Of a DNA stretch of 64,000 nucleotides, positions 40,224 through 49,519 are shown in pieces. The position numbers and the translations under genes are program-made. The notes under the pieces were generated by a model that saw only the letters and a list, made by a program, of their open reading frames with translations, searched no databases and was not told the DNA's origin. Source of the DNA: Pseudomonas reactans (GTDB lineage: Bacteria > Pseudomonadota > Gammaproteobacteria > Pseudomonadales > Pseudomonadaceae); the NCBI RefSeq assembly GCF_013385825.1, contig NZ_JACAPG010000018.1, positions 62,001-126,000 on the forward strand, given 5' to 3'. How positions within the stretch are numbered: the stretch's first letter is position 1; the number at the start of each line of letters is the position of its first letter.

Positions 40224-40323
40224 TGTAGGAGCGAGCTTGCTCGCGAAAAACTCAAGCGCGCCGCGTTAAGCCAGAAATCCCGCGTAATCGTTAACGACCT
40301 TCGCGAGCAAGCTCGCTCCTACA
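40224..40323. repeat. REPIN (GAGCGAGCTTGCTCGC type)
   Basis: Third copy of this family in the window, with the shared inner segment ATCGTTAACGACCTTCGCGAG. Lies in the divergent gap between the hydratase and the lrgA-like gene. Confidence 0.92.
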
Positions 40324-40474
40324 AGGAAGGAGTTATTGGTTTTTTTGGGTCACAGAGAACCAATGTAGATCATCATGGCCAATCGGCTCGGTCAACCCAC
40401 CATGCTTTTGGCGAATGCCGGTGCATAGGGCGGGCGTGCTTATAATGCGGGCGAGTCTTGAGGGAGAAGAACGG

Positions 40475-40828
40475 ATGCTGTTACGTGGCCTGACCTGGCT
40501 GGTGCTATTTCAACTGATCGGCACGGCGATCAATCATTTGCTGTTGCCGGTGCTGCCGGGGCCGATTATCGGCCTGCTGCTGATGCTGGGTTTCCTGATC
40601 TGGAAGGGCGAAGTCGGCGAGCCCTTGAGCCTGGCGGCCAGCAGTCTATTGCGTTACTTGCCATTGCTGCTGGTGCCGCCGGCGGTAGGCGTGATGGTGT
40701 ATGCCAAGGACATTGCCGCGGATTTCTGGGCTATTGTCGGTGCGCTGGTGTTGTCGCTGGTGATTGCCATGGGCTTTGTCGGCGTGCTGATGCAGCAGAT
40801 GGTCAAGCGCAAGGAGAAGGATCAATGA
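40475..40828 (+). CDS. CidA/LrgA-family holin-like membrane protein
   Basis: 117 residues from MLLRGLTWLVLFQLIGTAIN, chosen over an upstream frame because it follows GGGAGAAG and the -10-like TATAAT at 40441. Four hydrophobic segments with the family motif LPGPIIGLLLMLGFLIWKGE. Works as a pair with LrgB (overlap ATGA). In Gram-positive species the pair affects cell lysis; in Gram-negatives related proteins transport glycolate or pyruvate-like acids, so lysis is not certain here. Confidence 0.88.
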   Translation: MLLRGLTWLVLFQLIGTAINHLLLPVLPGPIIGLLLMLGFLIWKGEVGEPLSLAASSLLRYLPLLLVPPAVGVMVYAKDIAADFWAIVGALVLSLVIAMGFVGVLMQQMVKRKEKDQ

Positions 40829-41541
40829 TCTTCGACTGGCACGGCGCGTGGACGGCGGTGATTCATCACCCGTTATTCGGCATCGGTATCACCCTCGGCG
40901 CCTATCAACTGGTATTGGCAGGGTTTGAGAAAACCCGCTGGATCTTCCTGCAGCCGGTGCTGGTGTCCATGCTGCTGGTGATCGGCGTGCTGATCACCTG
41001 TGGCCTGAGCTACGCCGAGTACCGCAAGAGCACCGAGATCATGGGCATCCTGCTCGGCCCTGCGACGGTGGCCCTGGCGGTGCCGCTTTACCTGAACCTG
41101 CGGCGCATTCGCCAATTGTTCTGGCCGATTTTTACTACGCTGGTGATAGGTGGGGTGTTGGCCACCGGCCTGTGTGTGCTGCTGGGTTGGTGGTTTGGCG
41201 CCGAACACATGATGCTGATGACCATGGCGCCCAAGTCGGTGACCTCGCCGATCGCCATGCTGGTGGCTGAACAGATTGGCGGCGTGGCGGCGCTGGCGGC
41301 GGTATTTGTGCTGATCACCGGCGTGATCGGCGCGATGATCGGCCCGGCGTATTTGTCCCGCCTGGGCGTACACAGCCCCGAGGCGCGCGGCATGGCGCTG
41401 GGCATGACGGCCCACGCCGTGGGCACCTCGGTGGCGCTGCAGGAAAGCGAAGAATGCGGCGCCTTTGCCGCGTTGGCGATGAGTCTGATGGGCGTGGCCA
41501 CGGCGGTATTCCTGCCGCTGGCTGTGTCGGTGATCGTTTAA
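40825..41541 (+). CDS. LrgB-family membrane protein
   Basis: 238 residues, overlapping the lrgA-like gene. Six or more hydrophobic segments. Conserved stretch MTMAPKSVTSPIAMLVAEQI near residue 131 and SRLGVHSPEARGMALGMTAH with AVGTSVALQESEECGAFAAL in the last third identify LrgB. The two proteins are expected to form one membrane complex. Confidence 0.93.
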   Translation: MIFDWHGAWTAVIHHPLFGIGITLGAYQLVLAGFEKTRWIFLQPVLVSMLLVIGVLITCGLSYAEYRKSTEIMGILLGPATVALAVPLYLNLRRIRQLFWPIFTTLVIGGVLATGLCVLLGWWFGAEHMMLMTMAPKSVTSPIAMLVAEQIGGVAALAAVFVLITGVIGAMIGPAYLSRLGVHSPEARGMALGMTAHAVGTSVALQESEECGAFAALAMSLMGVATAVFLPLAVSVIV

Positions 41542-41562
41542 ACCGGGTTTAAGGAAACCTTT

Positions 41563-42153
41563 ATGAGTCTGGCGCTGTTCCCGCTCAATACCGTGCTGTT
41601 CCCTGGCTGCACCCTCGACCTGCAACTGTTCGAGGCGCGCTACCTGGACATGGTCGCCCGTTGCATGAAAAAGGGCGAAAGCTTCGGCGTGGTGTGCATT
41701 CTTGACGGCCATGAGGTGGGCACGGCACCGGACGGCTACGCGCTGATCGGCTGTGAAGCGCTGATCCGCGACTTCAAACAACAAGACAATGGCTTGTTGG
41801 GGATTCGTGTCGAAGGCGGCCGCAGGTTCCGCGTGCGCGATGCCGGCGTGCAGAAAGACCAATTGCTGGTGGCTGACGTGCAATGGCTCGAAGAGCTGCC
41901 GGATCAACCCTTGGAAGAGGAAGACGCCGACCTGCTGGCGTTGCTCCAGGCGTTGGCCGAGCATCCGATGGTCGCTTCACTGGATATGGACGCCCACGCC
42001 GACGGCCAGCAAGCCTTGGGCAATCAGTTGGCCTATCTGCTGCCGTTCACCGAGGCTGACAAGATCGACCTGCTTCAGCTCGATGACCCGCAGCAGCGGC
42101 TGGATGCGATCCAGATGTTGCTGGATGAGTTGCAGGGCGAACTGTTTACCTGA
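41563..42153 (+). CDS. LON-N-terminal-domain protein (stand-alone substrate-binding domain)
   Basis: 196 residues. Starts MSLALFPLNTVLFPGCTLDL, the signature opening of the Lon substrate-binding (ASCH/PUA-like) domain, then LQLFEARYLDMVARCMKKGE and FGVVCILDGHEVG. No ATPase or peptidase part is present. Such stand-alone proteins occur widely and their role is not settled. Lies 21 bp after lrgB, possibly in the same transcript. Confidence 0.9.
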   Translation: MSLALFPLNTVLFPGCTLDLQLFEARYLDMVARCMKKGESFGVVCILDGHEVGTAPDGYALIGCEALIRDFKQQDNGLLGIRVEGGRRFRVRDAGVQKDQLLVADVQWLEELPDQPLEEEDADLLALLQALAEHPMVASLDMDAHADGQQALGNQLAYLLPFTEADKIDLLQLDDPQQRLDAIQMLLDELQGELFT

Positions 42154-42253
42154 TTTCGGAATAGTCTGACGTTGTTGTCAGATACTCCTTCGTTGTTCCG
42201 CGCACGCTGCCTGAAATAGTTTCCGATCACATAACCATGATCAGGGGATGACA

Positions 42254-42460
42254 ATGATTCGGCTAACGCACTCGGAACAAGCGGTTTGGGATGCATTTTT
42301 TGTCAGCGTGACCGGGCAGTTGATCCAGCAGGATGCAAAGCGCGGCCCGGAATACATCGCCGAGCGCGCAGCGGACATCGCTGATGAAATGTTATTGGAA
42401 CGGCGTGAGCGATGCAGTGAGCGCCGCGTTGCTCCTATCGATTGGCTCGGCCCGGCCTAG
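42254..42460 (+). CDS. small conserved-style protein of unknown function
   Basis: 68 residues from ATG 42254; AGGGG at 42243-42247 sits at the right distance, whereas the ATG at 42248 is too close. Sequence is mostly helical and charged (AVWDAFFVSVTGQLIQQDAK, IAERAADIADEMLLERRERC). Convergent with the DedA-PAP2 gene, 2 bp apart. Codon use is fairly ordinary. No family recognised. Confidence 0.6.
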   Translation: MIRLTHSEQAVWDAFFVSVTGQLIQQDAKRGPEYIAERAADIADEMLLERRERCSERRVAPIDWLGPA

Positions 42461-42462
42461 GG

Positions 42463-43779
42463 TCAGTAGGCATACCGCAGCAGCGCGTGGGGCGTGCCGG
42501 TAAGCGCGATGAAGCTCAACACCGCGACCAGCGCCGGCAGCAACAGCCACCAGGTTTTTTGCGACATGGCCGGCAGCGGGCTTCGATACTGGCTGATGCC
42601 CAGGCTGAACGCACACACCGTCATCGCCAGCAACGTGCCGGCCAGGATGTCCGTGGGCCAGTGGGCGCCAAGGTAAACCCGCGACAGCGCAATGAAGGCG
42701 GCAGGAATACAGCCCAGCAACATCCAGGTCAGGCGCAGCCGCACGGGTTGCCCGCGACCTGCCAGGATCGCCAGGGCCAGGAAAAACGCGAACGCGCCAG
42801 ACGCGTGGCCGCTGGGCATGCTGAAACTGGTCAGTGGGTCTGTCAGGATTTCCGGGCGGCCGCGTGCGAAAAACAACTTAGTCCCCGTGTTGATCACCGC
42901 AGCCCCGGCCAGCGTCGCGCCGACAAACACGGCATGGCGCCATTGTCGCGCCAGTAGCAGCAGGCCAGTGAACACGGCGCTGGCGAAGAACATCTTCTTG
43001 AATTCGCCCAGTTGGGTGATGCGTACCATCACCTCGTCCAGCCAAGGGCTACGGTGTTCCTGCACCAGGGCGCTCAGGCCCTGGTCGAAGTCATTGAGGT
43101 GGGGGTAGCCGATAAACAAGGCGATCAACACGGTCAGGCTGGCGCAGCCGATCCACAGGGTGGCGCGACGATGGCCGCGCAGGCTGCTGTTCAAGCTTAA
43201 GCCCACCACCACCGCGATACAGGCGGCAACGATGCCGGCTTCCGGCCAGAAACCTTCGGGCAATGGCAGGCGGAAAGCGGCGCCGGTTGCCCAGCCTGGC
43301 AGCAGATACGCCACGGACCAGCCCGCGGCCGCGACGATGCTGACAATTGCAAAGCGTGGGAAGGGCATGTCGCACATCCCGGCCACCATCGGCAGCATGG
43401 GGCGCAGCGGGCCGATGAAACGGCCGACCAGCAGGCTGGCGATGCCGTACTTGTGGAAGTAGGTTTCGGCGCTGTTCATCCATTCCGGGTGGTGGCGCAA
43501 GCCGGGTAAGCGCCGGATGTTCTGGTGGAAATGTCGGCCCAGGAAGTAGGAAACCGCATCACCCAGCAAGCCGCCGAGGAAGCCCAGCAACAACGTTTCG
43601 CTGAGTGACAGCGCACCGCTGCCGGCGAGGGCGGCAATGGCAAACAACAACACCGTGCCCGGCACGATCAACCCGGCGATGGCCAGGCACTCCACGCAGG
43701 CGACAATAAACACCGCGACCGCCAGCCATTCGGGGTTCAGCGTCAACCAGCCGGTAATGCTATCGAGCCATTGGCCCAT
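42463..43779 (-). CDS. DedA-type membrane protein fused to a PAP2 phosphatase domain
   Basis: 438 residues from MGQWLDSITGWLTLNPEWLA; a GGAG eight bases upstream favours this ATG over GTG at 43788. Residues 1-200 are DedA-like (GLIVPGTVLLFAIAALAG, FIGPLRPMLPMVAGMCDMPF). The rest is a PAP2 phosphatase: KLFFARGRPE, SMPSGHASGAFAFFLALAIL and SRVYLGAHWPTDILAGTLLA supply the three acid-phosphatase motifs. A lipid-phosphate phosphatase, for undecaprenyl diphosphate or a phospholipid, is likely. Confidence 0.9.
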   Translation of the reverse strand: MGQWLDSITGWLTLNPEWLAVAVFIVACVECLAIAGLIVPGTVLLFAIAALAGSGALSLSETLLLGFLGGLLGDAVSYFLGRHFHQNIRRLPGLRHHPEWMNSAETYFHKYGIASLLVGRFIGPLRPMLPMVAGMCDMPFPRFAIVSIVAAAGWSVAYLLPGWATGAAFRLPLPEGFWPEAGIVAACIAVVVGLSLNSSLRGHRRATLWIGCASLTVLIALFIGYPHLNDFDQGLSALVQEHRSPWLDEVMVRITQLGEFKKMFFASAVFTGLLLLARQWRHAVFVGATLAGAAVINTGTKLFFARGRPEILTDPLTSFSMPSGHASGAFAFFLALAILAGRGQPVRLRLTWMLLGCIPAAFIALSRVYLGAHWPTDILAGTLLAMTVCAFSLGISQYRSPLPAMSQKTWWLLLPALVAVLSFIALTGTPHALLRYAY

Positions 43780-43795
43780 ACAATCCACTCCATGC

Positions 43796-44479
43796 TCAAA
43801 TCAAAAAATAATCTCGGCCTTCGACCTGGCCCCGACGCAGCGGGTTCCGCGTGCAATAAGGCGCATAGCCAGCATCGACGAAGCGGTACATCAGGTGTTC
43901 ATCACGCCCGCTGGGGATGCCCAGGCGGGTGGTCTGGATAATCTGGGTCGGGGTCTGGCCCACGTCTTCAACGTAGAGCAGTTCCTGATCGAAGCGCTTG
44001 GCGTCCCACATCGGCACCTTCAGCCCCAGGGCTTTACACAATAGGGTCTGGCCAGCGCACAGCTTTTGCGAAGCGCGTGGGCTGCCGTCGGCATTCGGGT
44101 TGTTCAGCAGCATCTGCGCAAGGCTGGCCGGGCCGGATAAATCATCGACCCACGGATAGGCCGATTTGATCAATACGGCATTGCCCGGCCCATGGGCACT
44201 GAAGTTCAGGGAGTCGCCGCCACGGGCGTAGTACATGTAGATATGGCCACCATCCAGAAACAAAGCCTTACGCTTTTCTGTGTAGCCCAACGAGGCGTGA
44301 CTGCCTTTTTCCGCCACGTAATAGGCTTCGGTTTCAATAATTCGCGCCGAAAGCCAGATTTTTCCCACGCGATGGCGTATGACTTTTCCGAGCAAATCTC
44401 GCGCGAGCATTTGTGCGTCACGGTCGAAAAAGCCATCGGGCAGGGCGCTTGCGGGGAGTTGGGGCGATGAGCTGGGCAT
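43796..44479 (-). CDS. DNA-3-methyladenine glycosylase (AAG/MPG family)
   Basis: 227 residues. Removes alkylated bases from DNA. Family segments: FFDRDAQMLARDLLGKVIRH at the N-terminus, ARIIETEAYYVAEKGSHASL with the catalytic Glu, YARGGDSLNFSAHGPGNAVL, and DDLSGPASLAQMLLNN. Convergent neighbour is separated by 16 bp. Its 5' side faces the proA promoter region across 175 bp. Confidence 0.93.
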   Translation of the reverse strand: MPSSSPQLPASALPDGFFDRDAQMLARDLLGKVIRHRVGKIWLSARIIETEAYYVAEKGSHASLGYTEKRKALFLDGGHIYMYYARGGDSLNFSAHGPGNAVLIKSAYPWVDDLSGPASLAQMLLNNPNADGSPRASQKLCAGQTLLCKALGLKVPMWDAKRFDQELLYVEDVGQTPTQIIQTTRLGIPSGRDEHLMYRFVDAGYAPYCTRNPLRRGQVEGRDYFLI

Positions 44480-44590
44480 GGCAGTCAGGGGTAAATACGG
44501 CTAAATGTGACGGAATCATAACAACTCCCACCTTAATTACCGCTGAACCCCAGGTTTTTACAGTTCATTTCGACCATCCGCCCCTCACCG

Positions 44591-44620
44591 CTGTCAGTCG
44601 GGCGGCGTCACAGCTATAAT
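44591..44620 (+). promoter_or_regulatory. sigma-70-type promoter of proA
   Basis: TATAAT at 44615-44620 is a perfect -10 box. CTGTCA at 44591-44596, 18 bases upstream, is a weak -35. The -10 ends 35 bp before the proA ATG. Confidence 0.55.
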
Positions 44621-44654
44621 CTGCCGCTTTCCTCCCTGCCAAGACTCCCTGACC

Positions 44655-45920
44655 ATGACTGAGTCCGTTCTTGACTACATGACCCGCCTGGGTCGCGCTG
44701 CCCGTCAGGCCTCGCGGTTGATCGCCCGTGCGAGCACCGCGCAGAAGAACCGCGCCCTGCTGGCCGCCGCCGACGCTCTGGATGCTTCGCGCTCCGAGCT
44801 CACCGCCGCCAACGAGCAAGACCTGGCCAACGGCCGCGCCAATGGCCTGGAACCGGCCCTGCTGGACCGCCTGGCGCTGACCCCGGCACGTATCGACGAC
44901 ATGATCGAAGGCCTGCGTCAGGTGGCCAAGCTGCCTGACCCCATCGGTGAAATCCGCGATATGCGTTACCTGCCGTCCGGTATCCAGGTCGGCAAGATGC
45001 GCGTGCCTCTGGGCGTGATCGGCATCATTTACGAGTCGCGCCCGAACGTGACCATCGACGCCGCGAGCCTGTGTCTCAAGTCTGGCAATGCCACCATCCT
45101 GCGTGGCGGTTCCGAGGCGATCAATTCCAACCGTGCCATCGCCGCGTGCATCCAGCAGGGCCTGGCCGTGGCCGAGTTGCCCGCCGAAGTGGTGCAGGTG
45201 GTAGAAACCACCGACCGCGCCGCCGTGGGCGCGCTGATCACCATGCCGGAATTCGTCGACGTGATCGTGCCACGCGGTGGCAAGAGCCTGATCGAACGCG
45301 TCAGCCGTGATGCCAAGGTGCCGGTGATCAAGCACTTGGACGGTGTGTGCCATGTCTACATCGACATCGCCGCCGACATCGATAAGGCGATCCGCATCGC
45401 CGACAACGCCAAGACCCACCGCTACGCCCCGTGCAACACCATGGAAACCCTGTTGGTGCACGTCGGCATTGCCGATCGCGTGCTTCCGCCGCTGGCTGCC
45501 ATCTACCGCGACAAAGGTGTGGAATTGCGCGGTTGTGAGCGTACCCGTGCGCTGCTGGGCGCGGACGTGATCGAAGCGACGGAACTGGACTGGTACACCG
45601 AATACACAGCGCCGATCCTGTCGATCAAGCTGGTCGACGACCTGGACGAAGCCATCGAACACATCAACACCTACGGCTCCAAGCACACCGATGCCATTGT
45701 CTCCGAGCATTTCAGCGATGCCCGGCGTTTCCTCAACGAAGTGGACTCTGCTTCGGTGATGATCAACGCCTCGACGCGTTTTGCCGACGGCTTCGAGTAC
45801 GGCCTGGGGGCGGAGATCGGTATCTCCACCGACAAGCTGCACGCACGTGGCCCGGTTGGTCTGGAAGGCCTGACCAGCGAGAAGTACGTGGTGTTCGGCG
45901 ACGGTCATGTGCGCACTTGA
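44655..45920 (+). CDS. proA: gamma-glutamyl phosphate reductase
   Basis: Second step of proline synthesis, reducing gamma-glutamyl phosphate with NADPH. 421 residues. Dehydrogenase fold with VPLGVIGIIYESRPNVTIDA, LKSGNATILRGGSEAINSN and the catalytic Cys in KTHRYAPCNTMETLLVH; GFEYGLGAEIGISTDKLHAR near the end. Leads a tight string proA-nadD-rsfS-rlmH; the stop overlaps the nadD ATG. Confidence 0.97.
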   Translation: MTESVLDYMTRLGRAARQASRLIARASTAQKNRALLAAADALDASRSELTAANEQDLANGRANGLEPALLDRLALTPARIDDMIEGLRQVAKLPDPIGEIRDMRYLPSGIQVGKMRVPLGVIGIIYESRPNVTIDAASLCLKSGNATILRGGSEAINSNRAIAACIQQGLAVAELPAEVVQVVETTDRAAVGALITMPEFVDVIVPRGGKSLIERVSRDAKVPVIKHLDGVCHVYIDIAADIDKAIRIADNAKTHRYAPCNTMETLLVHVGIADRVLPPLAAIYRDKGVELRGCERTRALLGADVIEATELDWYTEYTAPILSIKLVDDLDEAIEHINTYGSKHTDAIVSEHFSDARRFLNEVDSASVMINASTRFADGFEYGLGAEIGISTDKLHARGPVGLEGLTSEKYVVFGDGHVRT

Positions 45921-46564
45921 TGGGTAAACGCATCGGGCTGCTCGGCGGTACGTTTGACCCCGTGCACATCGGCCATTTGCGCAGTGCCCTGGAAGTCGCG
46001 GATGCCCTTGCGCTGGACGAGTTGCGTGTGATGCCGAACGCTCGGCCGCCCCATCGCGATACGCCGCAAGTGTCGCCGCAGCAGCGCCTGAAAATGGTGC
46101 GCCTGGCGGTGCAAGGCATATCGCCGCTGGTGGTGGACGACCGCGAGCTCAAGCGCGATAAACCGTCCTACACTGTTGACACCCTGGAACTGATACGCGC
46201 CGAGTTGGCCGTGGATGACCAGTTGTTTCTGCTTTTGGGCTGGGACGCATTTTGCGGCCTGCCCTCTTGGCATCGCTGGGAGGAACTCCTCCAGCATTGC
46301 CACATCCTGGTTTTGCAACGCCCGGATGCCGACAGCGAACCGCCGGATGCCTTGCGCAACCTGCTGGCCGCGCGGTCGGTAAGTGACCCCTTGGCCCTGA
46401 CCGGGCCGAACGGGAATATTGCATTCGTCTGGCAGACCCCGCTTGCGGTGTCCGCCACCCAGATCCGTCAACTGCTGGCCAGCGGTAAGTCGGTACGTTT
46501 CCTGGTGCCTGACGCGGTCCTGGCCTACATCGATGCGCACGGGCTTTACCGTGCGTCGAACTGA
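45920..46564 (+). CDS. nadD: nicotinate-nucleotide adenylyltransferase
   Basis: Joins nicotinate mononucleotide and ATP in NAD synthesis. 214 residues from the ATG at 45920 (TTG at 45917 is possible but less likely). Signature GKRIGLLGGTFDPVHIGHLR at the start, NARPPHRDTPQVSPQQRLKM, and the C-terminal ISATQ-like VSATQIRQLLASGKSVRFLV. Overlaps proA. Confidence 0.96.
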   Translation: MGKRIGLLGGTFDPVHIGHLRSALEVADALALDELRVMPNARPPHRDTPQVSPQQRLKMVRLAVQGISPLVVDDRELKRDKPSYTVDTLELIRAELAVDDQLFLLLGWDAFCGLPSWHRWEELLQHCHILVLQRPDADSEPPDALRNLLAARSVSDPLALTGPNGNIAFVWQTPLAVSATQIRQLLASGKSVRFLVPDAVLAYIDAHGLYRASN

Positions 46565-46633
46565 AAAGGCGCGCTTGAACGCACGAATCAATGTGCAGCG
46601 AGCGCCCGAACATACGAGCAAAACGAGTTTTAT

Positions 46634-47128
46634 ATGACGAACAAAGACGTAAGCAAAGTTAAGCGCAAAGGCACCTTCAAAAGCGCTCCGCTGCCAGTAG
46701 AAGCCCACACCGGCCCTGAGCTGGCCGGCGAAGAGCTGGTAAAAGTCGCCGTGGCGGCCCTGGAAGACGTTAAAGCCCAGGACATCCAGGTGCTGGACGT
46801 GCGCGACAAGCAGAGCATCACCGACTACATGATCATCGCCACCGGTACCTCGAACCGCCAGATCGGCGCGATGCTGGACAAAGTCCGCGAAGCCGTCAAA
46901 GCCCAAGGCGTGAAGCCACTGGGTGAAGAAGGCAAGGGCGACAGCGACTGGGTGCTGCTGGACATGGACGACGTGATCGTTCACATGATGACCTCCAACG
47001 CCCGCCAGTTCTACGACCTGGAGCGTCTGTGGAAAGGCGCCGAGCAGAGCCGTGCCGCCGATGGCAAGCACCACAGCCCGGAAGTGGGCCACGCGCACTT
47101 CGACAAGCTGAACAAAGACCAGGAATAA
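46634..47128 (+). CDS. rsfS: ribosomal silencing factor RsfS
   Basis: Binds L14 on the large ribosomal subunit and blocks subunit joining in poor growth. 164 residues, longer than many homologues: a 35-residue basic lead (TNKDVSKVKRKGTFKSAPLP) and a C-terminal tail surround the core, which has VKVAVAALEDVKAQDIQVLD, MIIATGTSNRQIGAMLDKV and DWVLLDMDDVIVHMM. The lead is not seen in all relatives, but no better start exists with an SD. Between nadD and rlmH as expected. Confidence 0.95.
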   Translation: MTNKDVSKVKRKGTFKSAPLPVEAHTGPELAGEELVKVAVAALEDVKAQDIQVLDVRDKQSITDYMIIATGTSNRQIGAMLDKVREAVKAQGVKPLGEEGKGDSDWVLLDMDDVIVHMMTSNARQFYDLERLWKGAEQSRAADGKHHSPEVGHAHFDKLNKDQE

Positions 47129-47137
47129 GGAACGGCT

Positions 47138-47605
47138 GTGCGCCTGCGTCTGATCGCTGTCGGTTCACGCATGCCCAAGTGGGTGGAAGAAGGCTGGCAC
47201 GAGTATGCCAAGCGTCTGCCCGCTGAGCTGTCGCTTGAGCTGGTGGAAATACCGCTTAACACCCGGGGCAAGAATGCCGATGTGGCGCGCTTTATCCGTC
47301 AGGAAGGCGAAGCCATGTTGGCCAAGGTCGGCCCCAACGAGCGCATCGTCACCCTTGAAGTGCACGGCAAACCCTGGAGCACCGAGCAGTTGGCGGTGGA
47401 ACTGGATCGCTGGCGCCTGGATTCGCGCACGGTCAACTTCATGGTCGGCGGCCCCGAAGGGCTGGCGCCGGAAGTCTGTGCGCGGGCGGATCAGCGTTGG
47501 TCGCTGTCGGCGCTGACGTTGCCGCACCCGTTGGTACGGATTCTGATCGGTGAACAGCTGTATCGCGCCTGGACAGTTCTGTCCGGGCACCCTTACCACA
47601 AATAA
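47138..47605 (+). CDS. rlmH: 23S rRNA (pseudouridine1915-N3)-methyltransferase
   Basis: Methylates helix 69 of 23S rRNA. 155 residues, GTG start. SPOUT-family knot: [20 protein letters not shown] at the start, [36 protein letters not shown] and [20 protein letters not shown] near the end. Lies 9 bp after rsfS, the standard pair. Confidence 0.97.
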
Positions 47606-47620
47606 TCTGCGCCTCTCCCG

Positions 47621-49519
47621 ATGACCCAACCGATCCGCATCAAGGACCACGAGAAAGACGCACGTCTCGTACGCGCTCGCGTGGTGTTTGGCGCAATTGC
47701 AGTGGTGGTGTTGTTGGGTGTACTGATCGCGCGCCTGTATTACCTGCAGGTGATCCAGTACGACTATCACTCCACCTTGTCGGAAAACAACCGGGTGCAT
47801 GTGCAACCGATTCCGCCAACCCGTGGGCTGATTTTCGACCGTAATGGCGTGGTGGTCGCAGATAACCGGCCCAGTTTCAGCCTGAGCATGACCCGCGAGC
47901 GTTCCGGCGACTGGCAGCAGATCCTCGATGTGATCGTCGAGGTGCTGCAGCTGACACCGGAAGACCGGGTGATCTTCGAAAAACGCATGAAACAGGGGCG
48001 TCGGCCGTTCGAGCCGGTGCCAATCCTGTTCGAGCTGACCGAAGAACAGATCGCGCGGATCGCGGTGAACCAGTTCCGTCTGCCGGGTGTGGAAGTGGTG
48101 GCGCAGTTGGTGCGGCATTACCCGCAAGGGCCGCACTTTGCCCACTCTGTCGGCTACATGGGGCGGATCAACGAGAAAGAGCTGAAGACCCTCGATCCGG
48201 TCAATTACAGCGGCACCCACCATATCGGCAAGACCGGCATCGAGCGTTTCTACGAGCCCGAGTTGCACGGCCAGGTCGGTTACGAAGAAGTCGAGACCAA
48301 TGCCCGAGGCCGCGTGCTGCGGGTGCTCAAACGCACCGACCCGGTGCCGGGCAAGGACATCGTGCTGAGCCTGGACATCAAGTTGCAGGAGGCTGCCGAG
48401 ATGGCCCTGGGCGGTCGTCGCGGCGCGGTGGTTGCCCTGGACCCGAAGACGGGCGAAGTGCTGGCGATGGTCAGTCAGCCGAGCTTTGACCCCAACTTGT
48501 TCGTGACCGGCATCAGCTTCAAGGCCTACGCCGAGCTGCGCGATTCCATCGACCGGCCGCTGTTCAACCGCGTGCTGCGCGGCCTGTATCCGCCGGGATC
48601 GACCATCAAGCCGGCGGTGGCGATTGCGGGGTTGGACGCGGGTGTGGTGACGGCCTCCAGTCGAGTCTATGACCCCGGCTATTACATGCTGCCCAACTAC
48701 GATCACAAATACCGTAACTGGAACCGCACCGGTGACGGCTATGTCGACTTGGACACCGCGATCATGCGCTCCAACGACACCTATTTCTACGACCTGGCGC
48801 ACAAGCTGGGGATCGACCGCCTCTCTGCCTACATGGGCAAATTCGGCCTCGGTCAGAAAGTTTCCCTGGACATGTTCGAAGAGTCGCCTGGCCTGATGCC
48901 GTCGCGCGAATGGAAGCGTGCGACCCGCCGCCAGGCGTGGTTCCCGGGTGAAACCCTGATTCTTGGTATCGGCCAGGGCTATATGCAAGCCACGCCGCTG
49001 CAATTGGCCCAGGCCACGGCACTGGTCGCCAACAAAGGCATCTGGAACCGTCCACACCTGGCCAAGACCATCGAAGGCGAAAAGCCGGTGGATGAGAACC
49101 CGATCCCCGACATTGTGCTGCGCGATGCGTCGGACTGGACCAAGGTCAACCACGGCATGCAGCAAGTGATGCACGGCGCTCGTGGTACAGCGCGCAAGGC
49201 TGCAATCGGCGCGCAATACCGCATTGCCGGCAAGAGCGGTACCGCCCAGGTGGTGGCGATCAAGCAGGGCGAAAAATACGACCGCACCAAGGTTCAGGAG
49301 CGCCATCGCGACCACGCCTTGTTTGTCGGCTTTGCCCCGGCGGACGACCCGAAAATCGTGGTAGCGGTGATGGTTGAGAACGGCGAGTCCGGTTCCGGCG
49401 TCGCGGCGCCTGTGGTGCGCCAGATCATGGACGCCTGGCTGTTGGCTGACGACGGCAGGCTCAAGCCCGAATATGGCGGCCCCCCTTCAAGCACCGAGGT
49501 TACGGCCCGTGAAGAGTAA
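47621..49519 (+). CDS. mrdA: penicillin-binding protein 2 (elongasome transpeptidase)
   Basis: Crosslinks lateral wall peptidoglycan, with RodA as partner. 632 residues. One N-terminal membrane segment (VVFGAIAVVVLLGVLIARLYYL), dimerisation domain (PTRGLIFDRNGVVVADNRPS), transpeptidase domain with STIK in YPPGSTIKPAVAIAGL, SND in MRSNDTYFYD and KSGTAQV. The stop overlaps the rodA GTG start. Target of beta-lactams such as mecillinam in other species. Confidence 0.97.
   Translation: MTQPIRIKDHEKDARLVRARVVFGAIAVVVLLGVLIARLYYLQVIQYDYHSTLSENNRVHVQPIPPTRGLIFDRNGVVVADNRPSFSLSMTRERSGDWQQILDVIVEVLQLTPEDRVIFEKRMKQGRRPFEPVPILFELTEEQIARIAVNQFRLPGVEVVAQLVRHYPQGPHFAHSVGYMGRINEKELKTLDPVNYSGTHHIGKTGIERFYEPELHGQVGYEEVETNARGRVLRVLKRTDPVPGKDIVLSLDIKLQEAAEMALGGRRGAVVALDPKTGEVLAMVSQPSFDPNLFVTGISFKAYAELRDSIDRPLFNRVLRGLYPPGSTIKPAVAIAGLDAGVVTASSRVYDPGYYMLPNYDHKYRNWNRTGDGYVDLDTAIMRSNDTYFYDLAHKLGIDRLSAYMGKFGLGQKVSLDMFEESPGLMPSREWKRATRRQAWFPGETLILGIGQGYMQATPLQLAQATALVANKGIWNRPHLAKTIEGEKPVDENPIPDIVLRDASDWTKVNHGMQQVMHGARGTARKAAIGAQYRIAGKSGTAQVVAIKQGEKYDRTKVQERHRDHALFVGFAPADDPKIVVAVMVENGESGSGVAAPVVRQIMDAWLLADDGRLKPEYGGPPSSTEVTAREE

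Noticed and set aside
47165..49315. Very long open frame (716 codons) on the minus strand opposite mrdA and rlmH
   Set aside because: High GC in this genome keeps the complementary frame open. The protein is rich in His, Arg and Gln with no motif, and the plus strand carries clear, conserved genes.
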